Source: CAWFPR01 sp963817635 (GTDB lineage: Bacteria > Acidobacteriota > Vicinamibacteria > Vicinamibacterales > 2-12-FULL-66-21). Taken from it: 64,000 nt of DNA. The translations under genes were made by a program, and so were the position numbers. The stretch covers positions 124,001-188,000 of the forward strand of contig CAWFPR010000026.1 of NCBI GenBank assembly GCA_963817635.1, read 5' to 3'. Below the pieces are notes generated by a model that saw nothing but the letters and a program-made list of their open reading frames with translations, made no database searches and was not told the origin of the DNA. Every line of letters begins with the position of its first letter. Positions within the stretch are counted from its first letter, which is position 1. Positions 19,400-28,836 of the stretch are shown here, piece by piece.

Positions 19400-22300
19400 A
19401 TGAGGTTCGCATTGAAAAAACATACGCTCGTGATGTGGCTCGTCGCGGCCGCGACCGCCGTGCAGATGTCGCCGCTCGTCGCCGCGCAGGGAAAATCATC
19501 GACCGGCAAGGCCGGCCGTCTCACTGAAAGCGATCTCGCCACGGCCAGGCCCGGGCGGGATCCCAATCAGCCAATCGACGAGGAGTACACGAAGAAGATC
19601 AAGGAGTACACGACCGAGACCTTCTTCCTCTCCCCGCTGGTCGACTACCTGCCGGCCTCGAAGACCGTGCCGACGCCGAAGGCCGTGCTCGGCGACATTG
19701 CCGGCGCGCCCGGCAAGCTCCCCTATTCGAAAGAGGTCTACGCCTACATGCGGCTGCTGGAGAAATCCTCGCCGCGCGTGAAGGTGTTCTCGATCGGGAC
19801 GAGCGAGGAAGGGCGCGAGATGCTCGCCGTGGCGGTGGCCTCCGAGCCGCTCATCGCGAAGCTCGAGGCAAACCGCGCCGACCTGGCGAAGCTGGCCGAT
19901 CCGCGCACGATCAAGTTCGACGACGCGCTGGCGGACACCATCGCGAAGCGCGCCGCGCCGGTCTACTACATCACCGGCACGATTCACTCGACCGAAGCGG
20001 GCGCGCCGACCGCGCTCATGGAGCTCGCCTACCGGCTGGCGGTCGACGACAGCGGCTACATCCGCAACATCCGCGAGCACGTGATCACGCTGATCACGCC
20101 GATTGTCGAAGTCGACGGCCGGGATCGCATCGTGGACGTGTACGAGTGGAAGAAGAAGCACCCGGACGAAACCGCGCCCAACGCGGTTTACTGGGGCCAC
20201 TACGTCGTGCACGACAACAACCGGGATGCGATGGGCATGACGCTCAAGCTCTCCGAGAACGTCATGAACACCTACCTCGGATGGAAGGCGCAGGTCCTGC
20301 ATGACCTGCACGAGTCGGTGGCTTTCCTCTACGACAACACGATCGGCGACGGCCCGTACAACGCCTGGCTCGATCCGATCCTCACCAATGAGTGGCAGAT
20401 GATCGGCTGGAACAACGTCAACGAGATGACGCGCATGGGCATGCCGGGCGTCTTCGCGTTCGGCACGTTCGACACCTGGTCGCCCGGCTACCTGATGTTC
20501 ATGGCGGCCACCCACAACGGCATCAGCCGGCTCTACGAGACGTTCGGCAATGGCGGCAGCGCCGACACCGTCGAGCGCACGCTCTCGCCGAACGAGACGG
20601 CGCGTACCTGGTACAAGCAGAACCCGCCGATCTCGCGCGTGCGCTGGTCGCTGCGCAACAACAACAACTACGAGATGACCGGGCTCATCACGTCGTTGAA
20701 CTACTTTGCGAACAACCGCGTGTTCTTCCTCCGGAATTTCTACGACAAGAGCAAACGTTCGATCCAGAAGCCGAAGAACGAGGGACCGGCCGCCTACGTC
20801 CTGCCGGCGAGCGACCCGCGCCCGGGCACGCAGGCCGAACTGCTGAAGGTGATGCGCAAGCAGGCGGTCGAGATCTCGCGTGCGACCGCGGCGTTCACCG
20901 TTCAGGTGCCCGTCAAGCGGCCGCCGGCGGCGAACGGGCGAGGAGGACGCTCTGGGCAGGCGGCTGGAGGAAATGCGGCGGCGGCCGAAGGGCAGCCGGC
21001 CGGCGGCGGACGCGGCAACCAGACACCGGACGAGACGACGCCACCGCGCCCGAAGACCGAGGCACGCGAATTTCCCGCCGGCAGCTACATCATCCGGATG
21101 GACCAGCCATACTCGCGCATCGCCGACGCGCTGCTCGACTACCAGGTACCTGGGCGCCGAACGATCCCCAGAAGCGCCCGTACGACGACACGGGCTGGAC
21201 ATTCCCGGAGGGCTTCGGCGTGCAGGCCGTGCGGGTGCTCGACACCAAGGTGCTCGACGTGCCGATGGAGCTCGTCACGGGCCCGATCTCGTCACCGGGC
21301 GGCGTCACCGGCGCCGGGACCGTCTTCGCGATCAACCACAACTCGGACATGGCGCTCATCACCCTGCGCTACCGGCTGAAGGACGCGGACATCGAGGCCG
21401 TCGAGGAACCGTTCGAGTCGGTCGGCCAGAAGTTCAACCGCGGGTCCTTCATCATCAAGGGCGTCTCGCAGGCGGACCTCGACAAGGCGACGACGGAGCT
21501 GGGCCTCCGGACGTTCGCGTTGCCCTCCGCGCCGAGCGTGAAGACCCATCCGGCGCGCGCCGCGCGGGTCGCCATCCTCCATACGTGGAACTCCACGCAG
21601 ACCGAGGGCTGGTGGCGCCAGGCGTTCGACACGTACGGCGTGCCCTACGACTACATCGACCCGCAGTTCGTCGGTGAGAACGCGAAACTGCGCGACAAAT
21701 ACGACGTGATCATCTTCGGGCCAGGCGGATCGCAGACCGTCATCGACGGGACCCCGAAGTGGCGCAACCCGATTCCGTGGAAGACGACCGACGACACGCC
21801 GAACATCGGCAAGTGGGCACAGACCGACGACATGCGGGTCGGCATGGGCTTCGAGGGCGTCATGCACCTGCGGCAGTTCGTCGCCGACGGCGGCGTCTAC
21901 ATCGGGACGGAAAGCAGCGCGAACTTCGCGATTCAGAACGGCTTCAGCTACGGCGTCAGCGCCAACTCGGCCGGCAGCTCCACCCGTATCGTCGGATCGC
22001 TGCTGCGCACGAAGATCGTGGACGACGCGAGCCCGATCGTCTACGGGATCCTGGACAATCTCGCCGTCTACAGCGACAACGGCGGGACCTTCAGCGTCAG
22101 CGCGAACACCGGAGGCGGGCGCGGCGGTGGTGGCGGCGGTGGAGCCGGCGGCGGCGGGCGAGGGGGCGGCGCAGCCAGCCGGCCCACGGGCCGCGGCACC
22201 CCAGACGACGTGGACACGGTGCAGGGACGGCCAGCCTACGAAGGCAGCAACCTGACGCCGGAGCCGCCGCACGTGACCGTGCAGCCGTGGCAGTACGCGC

Positions 22301-22602
22301 TGCCGACCGACGAACAGCTCAAGCAGAACCCGGCGAACCTGATTCCGCCGGCGTTCCGCCCGCGCGTGGCGCTGCGCTTCGAGGCGCAGAACGCCCTGCT
22401 CGTGTCGGGCCTGCTCGAAGGCGGCAACGACGTTGCGCAACGCGCCATCGTCGTTGACGTGCCAGTCGGGAAAGGACACGTGGTGCTGTTCGCGAACAAC
22501 CCGGTGTATCGAGGGGAAACGCTCGGCAGCTACTTCATGGTGTTCAACACGATCATGAACTACGACAGCCTGAATGCGGGGAGAAAACTCGACGCGAAGT
22601 AG
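19400..22602 (+). CDS. Secreted M14-family zinc carboxypeptidase, ~1066 residues (two frameshifts)
   Basis: The signal peptide ends PLVAAQG. The M14 catalytic domain shows the zinc motif GTIHSTEAGAPTALMELAY (His and Glu ligands) and a later VLHDLHESVAF with the third ligand. A long C-terminal region (VAILHTWNSTQTEGWWRQAF, DVIIFGPGG) resembles a ThuA/glutamine-amidotransferase-like fold. It includes a Gly-rich low-complexity insert (about 22110-22190). Two extra bases at 21145/21146 and 21159 disrupt the frame; removing both restores DYQYLGANDPQKRPYDDTGW. This large acidobacterial M14 class is probably an outer or periplasmic peptidase. The stop lies 4 bp before the repeat array. Confidence 0.87.
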
Positions 22603-22605
22603 CTA

Positions 22606-23275
22606 ATCACCGACAGCCACCTGTCGCCTCACAGGGAGAGACGGAGAAACAGAGACACGGAGGGTGGGCCGTGGCTGGCGTCCGCGGCGGGGCTGACCAT
22701 CGCCCCTGCCGCGTGTCTCGTGGCAGCGCATCACCGCCAGCCACCTGTCGCCTCACAGGGAGAGACGGAGAAACAGAGACACGGAGGGTGGGCCGTGGCT
22801 GGCGTCCGCGGCGGGGCTGACCATCGCCACGGCTCCGTGTCCCGTGGCTGCGCATCACCGACAGCCGCCTGTCGCCTCACAGGGAGAGACGGAGACACGG
22901 AGACACGGAGGGTGGGCCGTGGCTGGCGTCCGCGGCGGGGCTGCATGCCATTGCGCCACCGAGCTCGCGTGTCTCCGTAAAGGCTAGCGCATCACCGACA
23001 GCCACCTGTCGCCTCACAGGGAGAGACGGAGAAACAGAGACACGGAGGGTGGGCCGTGGCTGGCGTCCGCGGCGGGGCTGACCATCGCCACGGCTCCGTG
23101 TCCCGTGGCTGCGCATCACCGACAGCCGCCTGTCGCCTCACAGGGAGAGACGGAGACACGGAGACACGGAGGGTGGGCCGTGGCTGGCGTCCGCGGCGGG
23201 GCTGACCATCGCCACGGCGTCCGTGTCCCGTGGCTGCGCATCACCGACAGCCGACCGACCCTCGGAGAGACGGAG
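22606..23275. repeat. Tandem array of a ~124-bp repeat, forward orientation (5 copies + partial)
   Basis: Unit starts (ATCACCGACAGCC) lie at 22606, 22730, 22854, 22991, 23115 and a truncated one at 23240. Spacings are 124, 124, 137, 124 and 125 bp. Each unit contains small dyads: CGACAG...CTGTCG, CCTGT...ACAGG, and GCCGTGGC...GCCACGGC in most copies. Each also has a purine-rich block (GAGAGACGGAGAAACAGAG). The array fills the space directly after the M14 gene. The frames it contains repeat with the unit and are not genes. Confidence 0.93.
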
Positions 23276-23750
23276 CCGGACACACTCCGTTTCTCCCGTG
23301 AGGCCCATGGCGGCTGTCGCCACGCATTGATGAAGGGGGACGACCGTGACCGGCGCGGACCTCTGCCCCAGGCGCCCGTACCTACCCGGTGACCACCCTC
23401 TGTTTCTCCGTCACTCCGTTACTCCTGTGAGGCGACCACCCTCTGTTTCTCCGTCACTCCGTTACTCCTGTGAGGCCCCGGGCGGCTGTCGCCACGCATT
23501 GATGAAGCGGGACGACCGTGACCGGCGCGGACCTCTGCCCCAGACGCCCGTACCTACCCAGGTGACCACCCTCTGTTTCTCCGTCCCTCCGTTACTCCTG
23601 TGAGGCCCAGGGCGGCTGTCGCCACGCATTGATGAAGGGGGACGACCGTGACCGGCGCGGACCTCTGCCCCAGACGCCCGTACCTACCCGGTGACCACCC
23701 TCTGTTTCTCCGTCCCTCCGTTACTCCTGTGAGGCCCCGGGTGGCTGTCG
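23276..23750. repeat. Second array of the same repeat family in inverted orientation (3 copies)
   Basis: Blocks beginning CGGCTGTCGCCACGCATTG occur at 23311, 23483 and 23613, with a broken end at about 23742. Each carries CCACCCTCTGTTTCTCCGT followed by TCCGTTACTCCTGTGAGG. This is the reverse complement of the core of the first array (CCTCACAGG...CGGAG...ACGGAGAAACAGAG). A ~42-bp sub-block is duplicated at 23391-23433 and 23434-23476. The switch of orientation is at about 23265-23295, where GGAGAGACGGAG faces CTCCGTTTCTCC as a hairpin. The array ends at the gltX stop codon. Confidence 0.9.
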
Positions 23751-25199
23751 CTAATGGAAGAGGGCAACGGCGGCGTTCATGCGGGCAATCGTGCGTTCTC
23801 GGCCGACCAGGACGATCACGTCGAACAGCCCCGGACTGGCGGCGCGGCCGGTGAGGGCGACGCGCGTGGCGTGGACGAGCGCGCCGAACTTCACGCCCGT
23901 GCGCTCCGCGAATGCGCGCATGGTCGTCTCGAGCGCGGCGGCCTCGAACGGGTCCGCCGACGCGAGCACGTCGCGCCACGCCTCGAACGCACCGCGCACG
24001 TCAGGCTTCAGATGTTTCTTTACGGCGTCCGGATTGTACTGAACAGCGTCCGCGAAGAACGGACGGCCATCCTCGACGAACTGCCCCATGCGCTTCACCC
24101 GGGGAGCCAGCAGGCCGACTACCTGGAGAAACCACGAACGGCGCGCACCCCCGTAGTCGTCCGACCACACGCCGGCGTCACGAAGCAGCGGCTCGACGCG
24201 TGAGGCGAGATCGTCGATCGAGAGGCGCGCGATGTGCTGCTGGTTGAACCAGTCCAGTTTCTCCTGGTTGAACACCGCGTGTCCGCCACTGATCCCCTCG
24301 AGGGCGAACTGCCGCACGAGTTCGTCACGGGTGAACAGCTCCTGGTCGGTGCCGGGCGACCAACCGAGGAGCGACAGGAAATTCACCATGGCCTCTGGCA
24401 GGTATCCGAGGCGCGGATACTCCATGACCGATGTCGCCCCGTGGCGTTTGCTGAGGCGCTTCTTGTCCGGCCCCAGGATCAGCGGCACGTGCGCAAACGA
24501 CGGGGTCTGGCTGCCGAAGGCCTGATAGAGCAGGACCTGCTTCGGCGTGTTGGAGATGTGATCGTCGCCGCGGATCACGTGGGTGATCCGCATGTCCACG
24601 TCGTCCACGACGACCGACAGGTGATACGTAGGCTGCGCGTCGGATCGCAGCACGACGAAGTCCTCGATGTTCGCGTTCTCGAACGCAATCGGCCCGTGGA
24701 CCAGATCGGTGAAGGCCGTCTGGCCGGCTGGCACCTTGAACCGGATCGCGCGCGGCGTTCGAGCGGCTTCTCGTTCTGCGACCTGTTCGGGTGTCAGCGC
24801 GCAGCAGGTGCGGTCGTACGCCCAGCCGCCGCCCGCGGCCTCCGCGGCCTCGCGCTTCTGTTTGATCGATTCCGGGGTGCAGTAGCAGTAGTACGCGCGT
24901 CCATCCGTGACGAGGCGTTCGGCAAACGCGCGGTACTTGTCCAGCCGCTGCGACTGAAAGTACGGCGCGTGCGGTCCGCCGATGTCCGGCCCCTCGTCCC
25001 AGTCGAGTCCCAGCCACCGCAGGCCGTCCACGATGCCGGCGACCATGTCCCACGAGGATCGCTCCGCGTCGGTATCCTCGATGCGGAGCACGAACGTCCC
25101 CCCCTGCCGCCGCGCGTACAGCCAGTTGAAGAGCGCCGTACGGGCGCCGCCGATGTGGAGGTAACCCGTCGGAGACGGGGCGAAGCGAACGCGGACCAT
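23751..25199 (-). CDS. gltX: Glutamyl-tRNA synthetase
   Basis: 482 residues, intact. It charges tRNA-Glu (and possibly tRNA-Gln) with glutamate. The class-I signatures are PSPTGYLHIGGART (HIGH box, residues 9-22) and KRLSKR (KMSKS-like, residues 247-252). A zinc-binding pattern is formed by Cys105, Cys107, Tyr128 and Cys132. The C-terminal helical anticodon-binding domain is present and ends NAAVALFH. It is monocistronic on the minus strand, and the inverted repeat array abuts its stop. Whether it is discriminating or not cannot be judged by eye. Confidence 0.97.
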   Translation of the reverse strand: MVRVRFAPSPTGYLHIGGARTALFNWLYARRQGGTFVLRIEDTDAERSSWDMVAGIVDGLRWLGLDWDEGPDIGGPHAPYFQSQRLDKYRAFAERLVTDGRAYYCYCTPESIKQKREAAEAAGGGWAYDRTCCALTPEQVAEREAARTPRAIRFKVPAGQTAFTDLVHGPIAFENANIEDFVVLRSDAQPTYHLSVVVDDVDMRITHVIRGDDHISNTPKQVLLYQAFGSQTPSFAHVPLILGPDKKRLSKRHGATSVMEYPRLGYLPEAMVNFLSLLGWSPGTDQELFTRDELVRQFALEGISGGHAVFNQEKLDWFNQQHIARLSIDDLASRVEPLLRDAGVWSDDYGGARRSWFLQVVGLLAPRVKRMGQFVEDGRPFFADAVQYNPDAVKKHLKPDVRGAFEAWRDVLASADPFEAAALETTMRAFAERTGVKFGALVHATRVALTGRAASPGLFDVIVLVGRERTIARMNAAVALFH

Positions 25200-25275
25200 T
25201 CGTCTATTGTAGCGACAGCCTTTCCCTGTCGTCTTTCCGGTGCCGATTTCGATCTGTTGCTAAGGGGAGGTGTGT

Positions 25276-27810
25276 ATGGGGCGTCAGTTCGTGTCACGAC
25301 CGTGGGCGGCCACCAGGCTGGCCCGTTTCGGTGTCGCGCTGGCCATCGCGGCGGGCCTGACCGCGGGCATTCGGGCCGCTACCGGGATCGCATCGGCGCC
25401 CTCGACACGGGCGGCCGACGATCCGCCGGCGCCGATGCCGGGAACTACCGGCGCCTGCGACGATTTCAAGCTGGAGCTGCTGCCGTTCGGCCTGATTACG
25501 TTCGACATCGCCGACGAGGGATGGGTGTGGGTCAACCCGGGGCGGAAGTTCCGGTCGGTCAGCGGCCGTGTGGACAAGAGTCACGTCGCCTACAACGACA
25601 CGCCGGCCAACCACGATTCGCACGATCACAACACGAAAATCGTCGTCGATCCCGGCCAGGAAGACATCCTGTCGATCGTCAACGACGACGACCCGGCGGA
25701 CCCTCGCCCGGTGGACACGATCGAAGTGGAATGGGAGATCGGCGCCAGGCCCGGCGAGAAGAAGGGGGACGGCGCCCACCCGACCTTCCCGAAATGGGCG
25801 TGGCCGAGCGTTGGCGATCGCGTCTGGGTGGACGGGAGCTGGATCTTCGACTGCGGCCACCCGACGGACGAACTTGTCAGTGCCACTCCGTTTCCCACGT
25901 TCATTCACCACTACCGCAGTGAAATCCACCCGGCGCGCGCCATCGCCTCGATGCGCGATCAGGCGCGGGCGCTGCCAGGCAGCGGCAACATGGCCGTACC
26001 GGTGACCGCGACCGATCTCTACATCCACGGCCGCGGCGGTTTCGTCGTCGATCAGCTGAACTGCGGCATGGGGATCATCATCAATGGCGTCCCAGGCAGC
26101 GGTGACCACGACGGATGCCCCGTGAAGACGTCCCCGATCGACGTCAATTTTCAGTTCGACGTCTGCATTCCCCCGAATCCCGGCGGCGGAGCCGTCCTCA
26201 AGTGGATCGACGAGCCAGGCCCTGGCAACACCGTGGGCATTGCGCCAGTCTTCGATGCGACCGTGCCGGCGAGCCCGGCCTGCAAGTCCGGAGCGTTCGA
26301 CCAGGACCGGATGCTGCGCGTCACGGTGCCGCTCGCCAACACCGGCGTCGTGCCCGAGGACGTCTACGCGCGCAAGATCTACGTCGGGTGGATCGGAGGC
26401 GCGCAGCCCGCGCTGCGGCACTTCAAGGTGAGGCTGAAGCGGATGGACCTGCACGACGATCAGGACGTCGATCCGGGCGACGGGGAACTGTCGTTCTTCT
26501 GGATGAACGTCAACCGCGCCGACCGCGAGTGGATCCGCCTGTCCGACTTCGCCGACGGCAACATGAACGACTACGACGACGACCATCTTTCGGGCGACGG
26601 CTACATGACGTTCACCAACGCGGTGTTCGACTTCTACGTGCGGCCAGGACAGACCTTCACGGTGAGCGCCAACGGCTACGACCAGGACTGCTACGACGGT
26701 TCGTTCGGCGATCATGACCTGAAGGTGTCCACGTATGTCGGCTGCGCCCTCGACATTCCGGAGGCGGGAAACAACGATCCGATGGTCTCCATCCCGACGG
26801 ACGTGGCGCCGGACGCCACGACCTTCGGCGCCCCAGACTACGGCGTCGGCAACCAGGATTTGAAGGCCCAGCACGTGCTGATCACCGTGAACCACCAGCC
26901 GGTTACGGTCTCGCAGTACGAACTGGAAATCTCGATCGAGGAAATCTTCGACAACACGCCACCGATCACCACGCTGACCGTCACGCCGCCGCCAAACGCC
27001 GCCGGCTGGAACAGGACGGACGTGTCGATGGAGTTCATCGCTGCCGACAACCCGGGCGGGACCGGCGTCGCCGACATCGTGCTGCACGCTACGGGCGCCC
27101 AGCTGTTCGACGCGGTGGTCCCCGGTCCGGTGGCGGCGTTGAACGTCACGGCCGAAGGCGTGACCGAGGTGACCTATTTCGCCCGCGACGTGCAGGGCAA
27201 CGAGGAGGAGGCGCGGACGTGGACGGTCCGCATCGATCGCACCGCACCGACCATCGCGGGCACGCGGGCGCCCGTGGCGAATCAGTACGGATGGAACAAC
27301 ACGGATGTGGCGGTGAGCTTCACCTGTGCCGATGCCCTCTCTGGCATCGCAACGTGCGGGCCGACCCCGCAGATCGTCTCGACCGAAGGTATCAACCAGT
27401 CCCGGTCAGGCCAGGCGGTCGATCTTGCGGGCAACACGGCCGACCTGGCGGTGGGCGGCATCAACATCGACAAGACGCCGCCCGTGCTCACCGGGTTGCC
27501 GGCAAGCTGCGTCCTCTCGCCGCCGAACCACGCGATGGTGCTGGTCGGAACGGCATCGGCGTCGGACGAGCTCTCAGGGCTCGTCCCCGGTTCGTTCACC
27601 GTCACCGCGACGAGCAGCGAGCCCGCTGACGCCACGGGCGATGGACGCACCAGTCCCGATATCGAGGTCATCGGCGGAGAGATTCGGCTGCGCGCCGAGC
27701 GGGCCGGCAGCGGCCCCGGCCGGACCTATACGCTGGGAGCGTCAGCGTCGGACCTGGCCGGCAATATCGGTACGTCGGCCGCCGTCTGCACCGTGCCCCG
27801 CGGCCGGTAA
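25276..27810 (+). CDS. Large secreted protein with C-terminal Ig-like repeats
   Basis: 844 residues from an ATG preceded by GGGGAGG. The N-terminal segment looks like a signal peptide or anchor (LARFGVALAIAAGLTAGI). Residues 40-560 form a beta-rich, acidic, Trp/Asp-rich region of no family I recognise (HDSHDHNTK, DDDPADPRPVDT, MNDYDDDHLSGDGYM). From about 565 onward there are three Ig-like modules, each opened by D[NKR]T[PA]P (DNTPPITTLTV, DRTAPTIAG, DKTPPVLTG). This layout is common in cell-surface or adhesive proteins with OmpL47/HYR-type domains. It is followed by a strong terminator. Surface exposure is inferred. Confidence 0.75.
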   Translation: MGRQFVSRPWAATRLARFGVALAIAAGLTAGIRAATGIASAPSTRAADDPPAPMPGTTGACDDFKLELLPFGLITFDIADEGWVWVNPGRKFRSVSGRVDKSHVAYNDTPANHDSHDHNTKIVVDPGQEDILSIVNDDDPADPRPVDTIEVEWEIGARPGEKKGDGAHPTFPKWAWPSVGDRVWVDGSWIFDCGHPTDELVSATPFPTFIHHYRSEIHPARAIASMRDQARALPGSGNMAVPVTATDLYIHGRGGFVVDQLNCGMGIIINGVPGSGDHDGCPVKTSPIDVNFQFDVCIPPNPGGGAVLKWIDEPGPGNTVGIAPVFDATVPASPACKSGAFDQDRMLRVTVPLANTGVVPEDVYARKIYVGWIGGAQPALRHFKVRLKRMDLHDDQDVDPGDGELSFFWMNVNRADREWIRLSDFADGNMNDYDDDHLSGDGYMTFTNAVFDFYVRPGQTFTVSANGYDQDCYDGSFGDHDLKVSTYVGCALDIPEAGNNDPMVSIPTDVAPDATTFGAPDYGVGNQDLKAQHVLITVNHQPVTVSQYELEISIEEIFDNTPPITTLTVTPPPNAAGWNRTDVSMEFIAADNPGGTGVADIVLHATGAQLFDAVVPGPVAALNVTAEGVTEVTYFARDVQGNEEEARTWTVRIDRTAPTIAGTRAPVANQYGWNNTDVAVSFTCADALSGIATCGPTPQIVSTEGINQSRSGQAVDLAGNTADLAVGGINIDKTPPVLTGLPASCVLSPPNHAMVLVGTASASDELSGLVPGSFTVTATSSEPADATGDGRTSPDIEVIGGEIRLRAERAGSGPGRTYTLGASASDLAGNIGTSAAVCTVPRGR

Positions 27811-27822
27811 GTTCATTCAACC

Positions 27823-27863
27823 GGCAGGGACAGCAAGGAGTGCTGCCCCTGCCGCCGCCTTTT
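27823..27863 (+). terminator. Rho-independent terminator after the Ig-like protein gene
   Basis: GGCAGGGACAGCA (27823-27835) pairs with TGCTGCCCCTGCC (27841-27853) over 13 bp with one mismatch, around a 5-base loop. After GCCGCC comes a short T-run (27860-27863). It is well placed 13 bp after the stop codon. Confidence 0.72.
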
Positions 27864-27982
27864 CTCCGCCCATTCGTTCTCTCGTGGGGCGGCTTCTTCA
27901 GCACTGCTCGGCTCGTGAACGCCCCTCGTGGCATCATTGGTGTGATCCGGAATGGCTGGATCGGGCCCCGGGGAGGTATTCG

Positions 27983-28765
27983 ATGATTGCGGCTAATCGC
28001 GTGCCTGCTTTCGTCATCACGCTGGCCATCTCGCACGCTGGACTTGCCACGCAAGGTCCGATTTCTCTCGCACGCCTGCGGATCTCCAAGCCCGAGACGC
28101 TGCTCGATCTGAAGGCCAGCGAATTGAAGGGGGTGCCGACGCGGCTCGCTTGGGCGCCGGATGGCGCGCACCTGTACGTGCGTGTCAGCCGTTTCGATCG
28201 GTTCGCCAACGAAACGGCCACGCACGCTATCGTGACGACCACCGGGCCTGACGTCGCGGCGACGCCGAGCGAGCCGCCGTGGGCGGCACGGTACTGGCTG
28301 TGGAAATCGGCGCCAGCGTCACCGGCCGTTGAGGCATGGCGATTCGCATTCGACGCGCACGAGGAACAGGTGCGCACGACGAACGTCCCGCGCGGAGGGG
28401 ACATCGGCGGCTTCATGTCGGACCCCGGGGCGGGCTACGACGAACTGGCCCGGAAGGCCATCCTGGCGAACCAGAAGGCCCGCATCGAGACCCTCAGGCT
28501 GAACGGGCGCCTGATCGATCAGACCGTCAATACGCCGCTGGTTCCAGGCCGGAGGTTCGGCTGGGCGCCCGCGCCTCGCGCGCTCCTGGCATGGGCCGAC
28601 CGGGATGGACGGCTGGCGCTGGTTGACCTGGACGGCCAGACGAGGGCGATCAAGGGAACGAAACACGTGTTGCTCCCTGCCTGGAGCGAGGACGGCACGC
28701 GCATCGCGTTCATCGAGCGCGTCAAGAGCGACCGGTACGCGCTGCGGCTGGTCCGGATTGATTGA
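27983..28765 (+). CDS. Secreted PD40-like protein (paralogue of the gene at 38976)
   Basis: 260 residues with an N-terminal signal peptide and a ribosome site (GGGGAGG) at good distance. Its blade-like motifs are shared with the protein at 38976-39767 in the same order: LAWAPDGAHLYVRV, YWLWKSAP, VPGRRFGWAP, LLPAWSEDGTRIAFIE and YALRLVRID. The WAPDG/SEDG pattern is that of incomplete TolB/PD40 beta-propellers. Function unknown. The paralogue sits between VWFA genes, so these may be partners of larger secreted complexes. Confidence 0.7.
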   Translation: MIAANRVPAFVITLAISHAGLATQGPISLARLRISKPETLLDLKASELKGVPTRLAWAPDGAHLYVRVSRFDRFANETATHAIVTTTGPDVAATPSEPPWAARYWLWKSAPASPAVEAWRFAFDAHEEQVRTTNVPRGGDIGGFMSDPGAGYDELARKAILANQKARIETLRLNGRLIDQTVNTPLVPGRRFGWAPAPRALLAWADRDGRLALVDLDGQTRAIKGTKHVLLPAWSEDGTRIAFIERVKSDRYALRLVRID

Positions 28766-28836
28766 TCGAGGTGGGTTGTGTCCCCGGCGGGTGTGAAACC
28801 CGGCCGCGCCACGCGGGCGCGACCGGGTCGAACGGC

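Noticed and set aside
19496..21202. 568-codon minus-strand frame opposite the M14 gene
   Set aside because: Antisense to a gene with clear zinc motifs; no motif of its own.
22607..23119. Repeated minus-strand frames of 70-90 codons in the array
   Set aside because: They recur with the repeat unit, are Arg/Pro-rich and have no ribosome sites; they are by-products of the repeat.
22606..23750. CRISPR-like repeat region
   Set aside because: Units are ~124 bp and similar over their whole length; there are no short direct repeats with unique spacers and no cas genes.
25294..27087. 597-codon minus-strand frame opposite the Ig-like protein gene
   Set aside because: Arg/Val/His-rich composition typical of antisense translation; the plus-strand gene has start, ribosome site and terminator.
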